DNA of 64,000 nucleotides from assembly GCF_029223525.1 (NCBI RefSeq), contig NZ_JARHTQ010000006.1:186001-250000 (forward strand). Reading direction: 5' to 3'. Source of the DNA: Streptantibioticus ferralitis. Lineage in GTDB: Bacteria; Actinomycetota; Actinomycetes; Streptomycetales; Streptomycetaceae. This document shows positions 1-7,968 of this stretch, in pieces. Position 1 is the stretch's first letter, and each line of letters starts with the position of its first letter. A model generated the notes under the pieces. It was not told the origin of the DNA. It searched no databases and saw nothing but the letters and a program-made list of their open reading frames with translations. The translations under genes were made by a program, and so were the position numbers.

Positions 1-132
1 CCGGCGAGCAGCCCCGCCCACCCTCCCGCGGCAACAGTCCGGCCACGGCGGCAGGCAACCGCCGCAGGGCACACCGCTCGCTCGCCGCCGAGGGACGACT
101 CCCCGCGAGCCGCCGCGCAGCCGCCAGCGGGC

Positions 133-1188
133 TCAGGTGAAGACGATGCAGGAAGCGGCGGGGGCCGCGATCGCACCGGTGCGGTGTGGCCGGCCGGTGG
201 CCTGGTCCACGTCGAACCAAGTGACGTCCCCCGAGCGCTCGTTGGCCGCGTAGAGGCGCCGCCCGGTGGGGTCGAGGGCGAGGTGGCGCGGCCAGTGCCC
301 GCCGCACGCGTGCGTGCCGGTCAGTTCCAGGCGGTCGCCGTCCGCGTCGAGCGACAGTACGGCGATGCTGTCGTGGCCCCGGTTGGCGACCCAGACAAAC
401 CGTGCGTCCGGTGAGACGACCACCTCCGACGGGTAGTTGGGCTGGTCCGCAGCCGACGTGGGCAGCGTGGCCGTCGAACCGAGCTGCGTCAGTACGCCCG
501 TTGCCGCGTCCCAGGCGAGGACCGTCACCGACGACTCCAACTCGTTGACGACATAGGCCCGGTGGCCGCGCGGATGGAAGGCGAGATGGCGGGGTCCGGT
601 GCCAGGGCGCAGTACGGTCTCGCGGTGTGGGCGCAGTCGGCCGGTGTCCGGTTCAAGAAAGCAGACCCGCACCGAGTCGGTTCCGAGGTCGACGGAGAGC
701 AGCCAGCGTTCGCTGGGGTCGAGCAGCACCGCGTGAGCGTGCGGTCCCTGCTGACGCTCCGGGTTCGGCCCGCTGCCGGTGTGCTGGAGTACGTGGCATG
801 GCGCGCCGAGCGCGCCGTGCGCGTCGACGGGGAGCACGCTGACGTTGCCGGACGCGTAGTTGGCGGTGAGGAGATGGCCGTCCGCCAGGCACAGGTGTGT
901 CGGGGCGCCGCCGCGCACCGGCACGGTCGTGCCCAGCGGTGCGGGCGCCGCCGGATCCCGTAGTGAGAAGGCGGCGGCGCCGCCGTCCTCGGGGTGCTCG
1001 CTGACCGTGTAGAGGACCGTGGCGTCCGGCGACAGCGCGAGGAACGACGGATCCGGCACGGCGGCCGTGCGGCTGAGCTCGGTGAGCGCTCCGGTCTGCG
1101 GGTGCACGGCGGCGGAGATGATGCCGTGTCCGCCCGCCGAGGTGAACGACCCGATGTAGGCCCGCTGCCCGCTGCTTCCGGCTGTCAC
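133..1188 (-). CDS. Lactonase-family beta-propeller protein (6-phosphogluconolactonase-like)
   Basis: A 351-residue protein that fits the cycloisomerase/lactonase 7-bladed propeller family (Pgl/YkgB type). It opens with AYIGSFTSAGGHGI and repeats blades such as FLALSPDATVLYTVSE, HLAFHPRGHRAYVVNE and HLALDPTGRRLYAANE, each ending in a strand with Y(A/V)VN/AAN. The family hydrolyses 6-phosphogluconolactone or related sugar lactones; the substrate here cannot be told from sequence. No signal peptide is seen, so it is probably cytoplasmic. The GTG start is supported by AGGAG about 6 nt upstream. It stands alone, 148 bp downstream of the FUSC gene on the same strand. Confidence 0.85.
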   Translation of the reverse strand: MTAGSSGQRAYIGSFTSAGGHGIISAAVHPQTGALTELSRTAAVPDPSFLALSPDATVLYTVSEHPEDGGAAAFSLRDPAAPAPLGTTVPVRGGAPTHLCLADGHLLTANYASGNVSVLPVDAHGALGAPCHVLQHTGSGPNPERQQGPHAHAVLLDPSERWLLSVDLGTDSVRVCFLEPDTGRLRPHRETVLRPGTGPRHLAFHPRGHRAYVVNELESSVTVLAWDAATGVLTQLGSTATLPTSAADQPNYPSEVVVSPDARFVWVANRGHDSIAVLSLDADGDRLELTGTHACGGHWPRHLALDPTGRRLYAANERSGDVTWFDVDQATGRPHRTGAIAAPAASCIVFT

Positions 1189-1336
1189 TGCCGCTCCTGT
1201 CCGCCGCCTGCTGCCTGTCGCGGCGACGCTAGCGGGTCAGTGCCCGCGTGGCGGATCTTGGGTGGGGTTGCGCGGGGTTCGTACCGCCGGTCCGCGGCAC
1301 CCGGACCCGGTCAAGATCCGCCGGACAGGCGCCCCG

Positions 1337-2848
1337 CTATGCCGCCACCGGCTCGCGCGGCGCGCTGCGTAGCGGGGCATCGAGGTCGGCGAGTGCCCGC
1401 TCAAGGCCGTGCAGATGCGCCAGGGCGCGCTCCGCCGCCGACTCCTCGTTCAACGCGGCGGCCGGTACCTCAGGTTGCCCCGCGCCGGGCGAGGCCGGGC
1501 GGGCCACCAGCCGGTGTACCGCCGCCTCGACGCGTGCGCACGCGTCGAGCAGCCGCTGGTCGTGCGAGGCGTGCGGGTGGGCCACCACTTCGGCCAATCC
1601 GCGCACCTGCCGGGCGCAGTCGTCGAGCAGCGCCAGCACCTGCCGGGCGCGTGCCTTGCGGGCGCGCAGCGGGCTGAGCGGATGGACCAGCGGGGCCAGC
1701 GAGACGCGTACCCGCCCGAGCAGCACGTCGAGTTCCGCGATGTGCTGGTCAAGCGACTGCTCCACGCCGCCGATGTGCCGCGCGGCCGCGCCGGTGGCGT
1801 CCCGTACCGCCTGCAGGGCTCGCTGGATCCAGGCGTCGGTGGTCGCATGCGTGGTGACCGGCAGCACCAGGAGCACGGCCAGCAGCACACCGACCGCCCC
1901 GATCGCGGTCTCCTCAAGCCGGAGCACCAGCAGTCCGGGGTTCAGTACGCCCAGCAGCCCGTAGAGCAGTCCGGCCAGGACCGTGACGAAGAACATCATC
2001 CAGCTGTACGAGACCGGCGCCGAGTAGAAGATGCCGAAGACGCACGCGCCGACGAGCACTGCGGTGGGCGCTGGGGCGCCGTTGATCGGCAGGGCGATCG
2101 CGAGTCCGGCCACGATGCCGATGACGGTGCCCAGCACCCGTCGGAATCCGCGCACCAGCGTCTCGCCGCGCGACGCGGTGTTGACGAAGATCCACCAGGC
2201 GGCGCCGACCGCCCAGTACCAGCGGTCCGGCGACAGGAACTCGCCCGCGACGACCGCGAAGGCGGCCGCCGCCAGCGCCTGGAACGCCTGGCGGGTGGTG
2301 GGCCTGCGCAGGCCGCCGGGCTGCTCCGGCTGCGCGACGGTGGGCGGCACCGGCGCGCGGCGCTCGTAGCACCACAGCCCGAAGCGCACGAGTGCGGCGC
2401 AACCGAGCCCGATGGACAGCGCCGCGAACAGCTCGGGCAGCAGCTCCGGCCTGGCGCGCAGGAACTGGGCGGCGAAGTACATCATGAACGCGAAGACGCC
2501 CAGCGCATGCCCCCGCGCCCCCCACCGGCGCGCGTACACCCCGGCGAAGACCACGGCGAGGAAGGCCGCGTCCCGTGCGCCCTGGTACGGATGCAGCCAG
2601 GCGGCGAGGGCCAGTACGGGGTATCCGGCCACCGGTAGCAGGGCAGTGGTCACCACCTGCTGCGGTACGCGGAGGTCGGCGACGGTGAACAGGGCCAGCA
2701 TCGCGGCCAGTCCGCCCGCGACGACCGCGGGCAGCGGCAGTCCGGTGGACACGATGGCCGCAACGGCGAGCCCGACCCCCGCGACCGCGCGGGCGGCGAA
2801 GCGCAGCCGCATCAGGCCCGGGTCGGGTGCGACGAACATCCTCTTCAC
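1337..2848 (-). CDS. FUSC-family integral membrane protein (aromatic-acid exporter-like)
   Basis: A 503-residue protein with two blocks of hydrophobic segments (about residues 15-150 and 190-330) separated by a short arginine-rich linker, then a long hydrophilic, coiled C-terminal half. This is the architecture of FUSC/AaeB-type permeases, which are inferred efflux proteins for aromatic or other organic acids. The second block contains AVGAAWWIFVNTASRGETLVRGFRRVLGT-like residues typical of the family's conserved loop. The GTG start has a GGGGGA run about 8 nt upstream. It is divergent from the Lrp/AsnC regulator across a 623-bp gap carrying two operator-like copies, so Lrp-type control is plausible. 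Transport substrate unknown. Confidence 0.8.
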   Translation of the reverse strand: MKRMFVAPDPGLMRLRFAARAVAGVGLAVAAIVSTGLPLPAVVAGGLAAMLALFTVADLRVPQQVVTTALLPVAGYPVLALAAWLHPYQGARDAAFLAVVFAGVYARRWGARGHALGVFAFMMYFAAQFLRARPELLPELFAALSIGLGCAALVRFGLWCYERRAPVPPTVAQPEQPGGLRRPTTRQAFQALAAAAFAVVAGEFLSPDRWYWAVGAAWWIFVNTASRGETLVRGFRRVLGTVIGIVAGLAIALPINGAPAPTAVLVGACVFGIFYSAPVSYSWMMFFVTVLAGLLYGLLGVLNPGLLVLRLEETAIGAVGVLLAVLLVLPVTTHATTDAWIQRALQAVRDATGAAARHIGGVEQSLDQHIAELDVLLGRVRVSLAPLVHPLSPLRARKARARQVLALLDDCARQVRGLAEVVAHPHASHDQRLLDACARVEAAVHRLVARPASPGAGQPEVPAAALNEESAAERALAHLHGLERALADLDAPLRSAPREPVAA

Positions 2849-3065
2849 CGGTGGCTTCCCCCAAGGTCTCAGCGCCCAGCCGCAAACGCGCAGCGGTGTA
2901 CGCGCGCCGGTGCGCGCACATCACGGCATGGTCAAAAAAGGCATTCAGCTAAGCGGTGCGGGGGAAGACAGGGGCCTCGTCGCCCGGCTGCCGCTGCCCA
3001 GCGCAACGCCATCGATGCAGCCAGCAAAGCATCCCCGGGCCCGACGGCTCAAGTGATCCGTTTCG

Positions 3066-3152
3066 GACTGTGCCATTGGTACAGCCGAAGCGCTGCTTCG
3101 TGGGCCGCGAGCAGGCCGCTGGCCCATGCTGATGGACGCCGTGGACGCCCGG
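3066..3152 (+). pseudogene. Decayed copy of the lrp operator, RBS and first codons
   Basis: Aligned by eye without gaps, this stretch matches 3412-3498 at about 71 of 87 positions. The ATG at 3126 falls exactly where the functional GTG (3472) would be, and the following codons read MLMDAVDAR against VPVDALDAR. After about 3152 similarity fades and the coding frame is lost. The Shine-Dalgarno equivalent has decayed from TAAGGAGG to CGAGCAGG. The palindrome CGAAGCGCTGCTTCG (3086-3100) is perfectly symmetric, so the operator part may still bind the regulator, perhaps for the FUSC gene. Confidence 0.65.
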
Positions 3153-3411
3153 ATGCCTCGGAGCGCCTCTTGTGGGGCAGCAGAGCGGACCGCATGCCCA
3201 GACCGAGCCAGTAGAGGCTGGTTCGTGCGGTGTCCGCGGTGCTGGAGAGCGACAACCGCGCCGCCCACTCCGAGCGGCGCGCTCCAAGGGGCGGTGGCGA
3301 GCGCTACACCGGCTGGGTGACCCAACCGCTTCAGGCGTCAGCCAGCCCGACGCCCTCACACCACCGTCCGACCAACGGAACGCTCAGCCAGCCCACCAGG
3401 AAGGGTGCTTC

Positions 3412-3447
3412 GACTGTGCCGTTGGTACAGTCGAAGCGCTGTTTCGA
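3412..3447 (+). promoter_or_regulatory. Tandem palindromes upstream of lrp (probable autoregulatory operator)
   Basis: Two inverted repeats abut: GACTGTGCC-GTT-GGTACAGTC (3412-3432, one mismatch between arms) and TCGAA-N7-TTCGA (3431-3447). They end about 8 nt before the ribosome binding site AAGGAGG (3455-3461). Lrp/AsnC regulators commonly repress their own gene from such repeated sites. Binding is inferred. Confidence 0.55.
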
Positions 3448-3471
3448 CGACCGTAAGGAGGCCGCCGGTCC

Positions 3472-3957
3472 GTGCCCGTGGACGCGTTGGACGCCCGGAT
3501 CCTGCGGTTGCTGCTGGAGCAGCCGCGCACCAGCGTGCGGGAGTACGCCCGGATCCTCGGTATCGCCCGCGGGACGCTGCAGGCCCGGCTCGACCGGCTG
3601 GAGCGGGACGGAGTGATCACCGGATACGGTCCCCGGCTCTCTCTGGCGGCGCTCGGGCACCCGGTGCTGGCGTTCGTCCACATCGAGGTCACCCAGGGGC
3701 ACCTTGACGACGTCGGGACACGGCTGGCGGACATCCCCGAGATCATCGAGGTCTTCTCCATCACCGGTGGCGGCGATCTGCTGACCCGGGTCGCGGCCCG
3801 CGACAACGCACATCTGGAGGATGTGATCCAGCAGGTCATCCGGCTGCCTGGAGTGGTCCGCACCCGCACCGAGATGGTGCTGCGCGAGCGCGTGCCGCAG
3901 CGGATGCTGCCGTTGGTGGAGTCGGTGGGACGGAGCGCACCGGGCTCCCCCGTGTAG
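3472..3957 (+). CDS. Lrp/AsnC-family transcriptional regulator
   Basis: A 161-residue protein with an N-terminal winged helix-turn-helix (LDARILRLLLEQPRTSVREYARILGIARGTLQARLDRLERDGVITGY, about residues 4-50) and a C-terminal RAM/Lrp ligand domain (about 65-145, including EVTQGHLDDV and FSITGGGDLLTRVAARD). Length is normal for the family. The GTG start is preceded by AAGGAGG with a 10-nt spacer. It probably autoregulates and, being divergent from the FUSC gene, may control efflux in response to an amino acid or aromatic ligand; that part is inference. Confidence 0.9.
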   Translation: MPVDALDARILRLLLEQPRTSVREYARILGIARGTLQARLDRLERDGVITGYGPRLSLAALGHPVLAFVHIEVTQGHLDDVGTRLADIPEIIEVFSITGGGDLLTRVAARDNAHLEDVIQQVIRLPGVVRTRTEMVLRERVPQRMLPLVESVGRSAPGSPV

Positions 3958-4008
3958 CGGGCCCCTCGACGATCGAAGAGCCAGCAAGGCGTACGGCGGA
4001 CCGCCACG

Positions 4009-4179
4009 TCACCGTGTCACCACCGCCGTCACACCGTGCACGGTTCGCAGGTGCCGCCGGGCCAGGACCCGGTGGTCAGCCGCACGACTGTGGTCCAACT
4101 GCCTTCTGGCCGTGGCTTCGGCGGCACGCAGTCGCGCGCACTCCGCACACTCGGGCTGAAAGGGCAAGGTGGTGCTCAC
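4009..4179 (-). CDS. Small charged protein, translationally coupled to the gene at 4400
   Basis: A 56-residue protein starting at a GTG that overlaps the upstream stop as GTGA. It contains a CxxC pair (PECAECARLRAAEATARRQLDHSRAADHRVLARRHLRTVHG) followed by a helical, Arg/His-rich region, a pattern seen in small Streptomyces proteins encoded near DUF397/XRE cassettes. The CxxC plus C-terminal histidines could bind a metal, which is not proven. The GTG at 4185 in the same frame is an alternative start, but the 4-bp overlap favours 4179. Function unknown. Confidence 0.55.
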   Translation of the reverse strand: MSTTLPFQPECAECARLRAAEATARRQLDHSRAADHRVLARRHLRTVHGVTAVVTR

Positions 4180-4400
4180 CGGCACCACGTCCGTCGGGCG
4201 TTGATCTCCGCCACCTTCGCCCGTAGTTCGTCCAGCGGGCTGGCGGGACGCACCGCGTCCCGCCGCACGTTCCATGGTGTGCCGCCCCCTGCCGGGCGCA
4301 GGCTGACCGTCCCCCGGTTGGAGCCCAGCACCACACCCACGCGGTCCGCGTTCGTGTCCAGCACCACCGCGCCCGCCTGCGGCCAATCTTCGGTCGCCAT
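4176..4400 (-). CDS. Small conserved protein, SH3-like fold suspected
   Basis: A 74-residue protein, MATEDWPQAGAVVLDTNADRVGVVLGSNRG..., with a GGAAGG ribosome-binding site about 9 nt before the ATG. The pattern of short strands (AVVLDT, RVGVVLG, TVSLRP, GTPWNV) suggests a small beta-barrel domain. A longer frame extends upstream to 4523 but would overlap the divergent regulator's promoter, so the internal ATG is preferred. It is divergent from the XRE/DUF5753 gene and followed by a coupled CxxC protein; such small genes often accompany WhiJ-like XRE/DUF397 loci. Function unknown. Confidence 0.65.
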   Translation of the reverse strand: MATEDWPQAGAVVLDTNADRVGVVLGSNRGTVSLRPAGGGTPWNVRRDAVRPASPLDELRAKVAEINARRTWCR

Positions 4401-4509
4401 CCGTTCGTTGCCTTCCGTGACGTTACGTGTTCCTAGCGTTGCGGCGTGGCGGTACGGTGGGGAGGGGGAGCCGCCGGACAAGGTCCGTGTCCAGTGAGGG
4501 AGTTGCACA

Positions 4510-5334
4510 GTGACACAGCCCAAATCGTTGGACGGTTCAGCGAACCCGCGCGCGTTCTTCGGCGCGGAACTGCGCCGTCTGCGGACGGCTGCCGAGCTGA
4601 CCCAGGAGCGGCTGGGGGCGCTTGTCTATCTGTCCGGCGACACCATCGCCAAGGTGGAGAAGACGGTCCGGGCTCCTACAGAGGAGTTGGCCCAGCGCTT
4701 GGACGCTGCGCTTGGCACGGATGGGCATTTTCAGCGGTTGTTTGCTCTCGCGGAGGAGAGCAGTAGGCATCCGCAGTTCTTCGCGCTGTATGCGGAGTTG
4801 GAGCGGACAGCACGGAGGATCGAGGAGTTCGCCTCGTATCTCGTGCCTGGCCTGCTTCAAACCGAGGTGTACGCGCGCGAAGTCTTCCGCGCGTTTTGGC
4901 CGTACCTGCGGGACGAGGAGTTGGAGGAGAAGGTCAAGGCCCGCATCGATCGAGCGGGCCTACTCGACAGCGACATCGAGTACTGGGCTGTTCTCGACGA
5001 GATGATTCTCCGAGAACCGGGGCTACCGCCCGCTGTCATGCGTGAGCAGTTGGAGCGCATCGCCTCGCTGATGCGCGCCCGTCGCATCGTTGTTCAGGTG
5101 CTATCGCGAACAGCGGGCATTCACGCGTTGCGCGAAGGAGCGCTTACGGTTCTGACCCTTGATGACAGTACACAGGTCGCATACACGGAGGGCCCACACT
5201 CGGGTCAACTCCTCGACAGCCAGGAGACCGTGCGATCCTGCCGACTGTCCTACGATCTGGTTCGGGCCGCTGCACTGCCGCCGACGGCGTCCCTAGAACT
5301 GATCGAGTCGGCCTTGGAGGAGTACGGCACATGA
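4510..5334 (+). CDS. XRE-family helix-turn-helix regulator with DUF5753 domain
   Basis: A 274-residue protein. Residues about 12-65 form the HTH (FFGAELRRLRTAAELTQERLGALVYLSGDTIAKVE), followed by the DUF5753 domain (LVPGLLQTEVYAREVFRA ... VLDEMILREPGLPPAVMREQL ... LTVLTLDDSTQVAYTEGP). This is the DNA-binding partner of the WhiJ-like family found in many copies in Streptomyces, often involved in development or antibiotic control. GTG start with an upstream GGGAG. The last codon overlaps the next gene as ATGA, so the DUF397 partner is translationally coupled. Its target is probably its own divergent promoter region (4401-4509), by inference. Confidence 0.92.
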   Translation: MTQPKSLDGSANPRAFFGAELRRLRTAAELTQERLGALVYLSGDTIAKVEKTVRAPTEELAQRLDAALGTDGHFQRLFALAEESSRHPQFFALYAELERTARRIEEFASYLVPGLLQTEVYAREVFRAFWPYLRDEELEEKVKARIDRAGLLDSDIEYWAVLDEMILREPGLPPAVMREQLERIASLMRARRIVVQVLSRTAGIHALREGALTVLTLDDSTQVAYTEGPHSGQLLDSQETVRSCRLSYDLVRAAALPPTASLELIESALEEYGT

Positions 5335-5597
5335 GCAATGACCGCCCCACATGGCGCAAAAGCAGCTACAGCGGTGGCTCCGGCGGCAACTGCATCGAGG
5401 TCTGTGCGGTGTGGCGCAAGTCGTCATACAGCGGCGGCTCCGGCGGCGAGTGCATCGAAGTGGCCGACGGCGTCCGCAACCTCGTCCCCGTCCGCGACAG
5501 CAAGGACCCTCACGGCCCCGCGCTGATATTCCGCGCCGACGCATGGTCGGCGTTCGTGGCAGGGATCAAAGCCGGAGACTTCCCGGCCTTGGCCTAG
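5331..5597 (+). CDS. DUF397 protein with internally duplicated signature
   Basis: An 88-residue DUF397 protein, the small partner of the preceding XRE/DUF5753 regulator. The family signature W(R/K)KSSYSGG.GGNCIEV occurs twice: residues 8-24 (5352-5402) and 28-44 (5412-5462), exactly 20 codons apart. The usual single DUF397 tail follows (DGVRNLVPVRDSKDPHGPALIFRADAWSAFVAGIKAGDF). Typical members are 60-70 residues, so the extra copy explains the length. The repeats differ at synonymous sites (AAAAGCAGC vs AAGTCGTCA), so the duplication is not brand new. Start overlaps the upstream stop as ATGA. Confidence 0.9.
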   Translation: MSNDRPTWRKSSYSGGSGGNCIEVCAVWRKSSYSGGSGGECIEVADGVRNLVPVRDSKDPHGPALIFRADAWSAFVAGIKAGDFPALA

Positions 5598-5611
5598 CGC
5601 TGCCGTAGATC

Positions 5612-5630
5612 GCCACCACCCGGTAGTGGC
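5612..5630 (+). terminator. Weak hairpin after the DUF397 gene
   Basis: GCCACCAC-CCG-GTAGTGGC forms an 8-bp stem with one mismatch, 14 nt past the DUF397 stop. There is no T-run. It may be a terminator for the XRE-DUF397 pair. Confidence 0.35.
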
Positions 5631-5689
5631 TGTGGTCACCAGATTCGACAGCAGGTGTTCAGTGCATCGGGAGGCACCCGATCTGCGCC

Positions 5690-6076
5690 GTGGCGCGTGC
5701 TGCTTCCACGAGCCGCTTCCTCCGTTTGCGAGACCGGGACGGCGCAGCGCGCCGGAGTGTCGGCTGCGTCGTCGCGTTCGGACTCTTCCTCGGGACGTTC
5801 CTGCTCACCGGGGCCGCCGTCGTTCTTGCGCCGGAGCTGACCCCGACGGTGGCGGTGCCCGCTACCGTCGCCGAGTGCCACTACGGGCCAGGGCGCGCTA
5901 ACACGCTTGAGTGCAGCGGCGGTTGGACTGCCGACGGCACCGCCGTGTCCGGTCAGACGCTGCCCGTCACAGGCACGCCCGGCGCTACGGCGCGCGTCAT
6001 GGTCCGTCGGCAGATCAATGACGCGCTCGCGGGGATCGAGCACCAGGGATGCCTTCCCCCAAGCCCGGATCTTTGA
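5690..6076 (+). CDS. Small single-pass membrane or secreted hypothetical protein
   Basis: A 128-residue frame. An Arg-rich N-terminus is followed by one hydrophobic segment (CVVAFGLFLGTFLLTGAAVVLA, about residues 25-47) and then an extracytoplasmic-looking domain with three Cys (ECHYGPG, LECSGGW and HQGCLPP). The GTG start has GGGAGG upstream, though the spacing is long. No family recognised. It is followed by a 190-bp gap of lower GC containing an inverted repeat, so it is probably transcribed separately from the next small genes. Confidence 0.45.
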   Translation: MARAASTSRFLRLRDRDGAARRSVGCVVAFGLFLGTFLLTGAAVVLAPELTPTVAVPATVAECHYGPGRANTLECSGGWTADGTAVSGQTLPVTGTPGATARVMVRRQINDALAGIEHQGCLPPSPDL

Positions 6077-6129
6077 TCGCGCAGGCGTCCTGGACAGGGC
6101 CGCTGAGCACTGGCGGGAAATGAACAGTA

Positions 6130-6163
6130 GGCCGGATTGTCCCCCTACGCGCATAATCCGGCC
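6130..6163 (+). promoter_or_regulatory. Inverted repeat GGCCGGATT-N16-AATCCGGCC
   Basis: Perfect 9-bp arms with a 16-nt loop in the AT-richer gap between two small genes. It could be the terminator of the membrane-protein gene or an operator for the gene at 6267; the sequence does not decide. Confidence 0.4.
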
Positions 6164-6266
6164 CAGTGCGATCTACGTCGCATTTTTCGGTGAACCCTTC
6201 CTCCCTCCCATGGCGATTTGTTACACACGACAGATTGGTACGCACACGCGATTCGGGAATTTCACC

Positions 6267-6521
6267 ATGCGAGACGGCGACCCCACCGAAGATCTGCATC
6301 TGCTGGAAATAGACCTCACCCGCGACGAGGCACGTCGGCGGGCCGAGGTCATTGCCGCGCTGGGCGATGGGTGGGACCCGATCGCGGTGATGGAGGGCGA
6401 GGAGGAGGCCTACCGCCGCCTCTACTCCGGCCTGGACGAAGAGCAGACGGCGATCTACCGCCAGCTGGTGGCGGCCGGTGTGCTGCCTCCTCGGGAGGGG
6501 GACGACCATGCTGCCCATTGA
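6267..6521 (+). CDS. DUF6400-like small protein
   Basis: From the ATG at 6267 this is an 84-residue acidic protein: MRDGDPTEDLHLLEIDLTRDEARRR..., then VIAALGDGWDPIAVMEGEEEAY and RRLYSGLDEEQTAIYRQLVAAGVLP. The motif GxxWDPxAVxxGEEEAYxxLYSGLDxEQxxIY matches my recollection of DUF6400, a Streptomyces family of unknown role. The frame is open further upstream (another ATG at 6210), but that stretch has no family resemblance; the start is therefore uncertain. Its 3' end overlaps the next gene by 14 nt. Confidence 0.6.
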   Translation: MRDGDPTEDLHLLEIDLTRDEARRRAEVIAALGDGWDPIAVMEGEEEAYRRLYSGLDEEQTAIYRQLVAAGVLPPREGDDHAAH

Positions 6522-6741
6522 CCCCAGTGCCGACATAGGCCGCCGGGCCTGGGTGCCGTGCCCGCGCTGCGAGGACCACCGGGGCTGCGAGCCCTGCGCG
6601 GCCGGACGCAACTGCGCGGACCACTGGCGCTACCTGCTGTCGAACCAGGGGCGCCTGCTGCACCTGCAGTGCCCGAACTGCACGCACCTGTGGTCCTGGG
6701 ACTCCGGCTTCGGCGCCCAGCCCCCGACGCTCCAGCCCTGA
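6508..6741 (+). CDS. Small Cys-rich zinc-binding-type protein
   Basis: A 77-residue protein with four Cys pairs or clusters: CPRCEDHRGCEPC, NCADHW and, near the end, CPNCTHLW. The spacing of CPRC and CPNC suggests one treble-clef or zinc-ribbon site, with the intervening Cys as extra ligands. GGGAGGGGG lies about 7 nt before the ATG, supporting this start. It overlaps the DUF6400-like gene by 14 nt, so the two are probably cotranscribed. Convergent with the PP2C gene. Function unknown. Confidence 0.6.
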   Translation: MLPIDPSADIGRRAWVPCPRCEDHRGCEPCAAGRNCADHWRYLLSNQGRLLHLQCPNCTHLWSWDSGFGAQPPTLQP

Positions 6742-6760
6742 CCCGGTCGGGCCGGACAGC

Positions 6761-7882
6761 TCACGGCGGGCTCAGCGTCACCGCGAGCACCGCGATGTCG
6801 TCCTGGCGCTTCCCGTCGACATGCCTGGCCACGTCCCGTAGCAGGGTGTCCACCAGCTCGTCCGGGGACTCGAACCGCAGGCCCGTGAGGCGTGCGACGG
6901 GATCGTAGAAGACCCCGGCGCGGTCGCGGGCCTCGGTGACGCCGTCGGTGATGAACAACAGGGTGTTGCCGGGCTCCAACTTGACCGCCTCCGCCGGGGA
7001 ACGCTCGCCGGACAGACCGCCCATGCAGAGGGGCAGGTCGGGCTCGGCCGGTTCGAGTGCCCGCACGGTGCCGTCCTGGAGCAGCAGGGGTGCGGGATGA
7101 CCGCGGTTGGTGATCCGCACCAGCCCGTCGGCCGGGTGGATCTCCGCGACGACGGCCGTGATGAAGCTCTCCAGCGGCAGATCCCCGGCGCACCGCTGGG
7201 CCTGCCGTACCGCCGAGTCCTCCAGGTGCGCCACCAGTTCCTCCAGCACCGGCTCCGTGTCGGCCAGCTCGCGGAACGCCCCGACGGCCACCGCCACCGC
7301 GCTGACCGCGTCCATGCCCTTTCCGCGCACGTCGGCAATGGCCAGTCGGATCCCGTAGGGGGTCTCCTGTACCGCGTAGATGTCGCCACCGATCTGCGCC
7401 TTCGCGTTGGCCGCCTCGTAGCGCGCCGCCAGCCGTAGCGGCCCCAGCCGAGTGGGCGGGTGCGGCAGCACGGCGCGTTGCGCGGCCGCCGCCACGTCGC
7501 TCATCGTCACCAGCAGCCGCCCCTGGCTGCGCAGCACATAGTTGAGGTACACCGCGACGACCGCGATGATCGCCACATTGGCGACGTCGATCGGATGGTT
7601 GGCCAGCGGGTGGCCGACGGGCGTGACCCCCAGGATCAGGTCGACCGCGACCGCGACGCAGCCCACGAGCACCGTGCCGCCCTGGGACAGCACCGCGGCG
7701 GCGACCGCGGGGGCCGCCGCGAGCAGCGGCGACGATGAGTACTGGGGCGGCGTGGACACGTCGACGATCACGCCGACGACGATCAGCATGGCTGGGAGCC
7801 ACCGGATGTACCACGGCGGGCGGACACCACGAGGCGCCGCCGTGGCGTCCGCCGCACTCTTCTTCCCGCGGGTGGCCCACAT
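6761..7882 (-). CDS. Membrane PP2C-type serine/threonine phosphatase (SpoIIE domain)
   Basis: A 373-residue protein. Three to four membrane segments lie in residues about 25-130 (WLPAMLIVVGVIVDVS, LLAAAPAVAAAVLSQGGTVLVGCVAVAVDLILG, ANVAIIAVVAVYLNYVL), followed by a SpoIIE/PP2C domain. Conserved metal-binding motifs are visible: GGDIYAV, LAIADVRGKGMDAV and FITDGVTEARD. Such enzymes dephosphorylate anti-anti-sigma (STAS) proteins and so release stress or developmental sigma factors. No anti-sigma partner sits nearby. Length and domain order are usual for the Streptomyces RsbU-like membrane family. It is divergent from the P450 gene with an 86-bp gap. Confidence 0.92.
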   Translation of the reverse strand: MWATRGKKSAADATAAPRGVRPPWYIRWLPAMLIVVGVIVDVSTPPQYSSSPLLAAAPAVAAAVLSQGGTVLVGCVAVAVDLILGVTPVGHPLANHPIDVANVAIIAVVAVYLNYVLRSQGRLLVTMSDVAAAAQRAVLPHPPTRLGPLRLAARYEAANAKAQIGGDIYAVQETPYGIRLAIADVRGKGMDAVSAVAVAVGAFRELADTEPVLEELVAHLEDSAVRQAQRCAGDLPLESFITAVVAEIHPADGLVRITNRGHPAPLLLQDGTVRALEPAEPDLPLCMGGLSGERSPAEAVKLEPGNTLLFITDGVTEARDRAGVFYDPVARLTGLRFESPDELVDTLLRDVARHVDGKRQDDIAVLAVTLSPP

Positions 7883-7968
7883 CGCTTCCAGCGTGCCGGA
7901 CCATCACACAGAGCGCAGGCCGAGGCACCACATTCACCACTGAGAGTGAGGGGTGGCGACCTGATGCG

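Larger units (their letters stand above)
2849..3471. other. Long divergent intergenic region with duplicated operator unit
   Basis: These 623 bases separate the FUSC gene from the Lrp/AsnC gene and hold no convincing gene; the short frames present lack coding character. The region carries the lrp operator at 3412-3447 and a decayed copy of the same operator/start unit at 3066-3152. The stretch 3160-3405 between them shows nothing I recognise. Confidence 0.6.
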
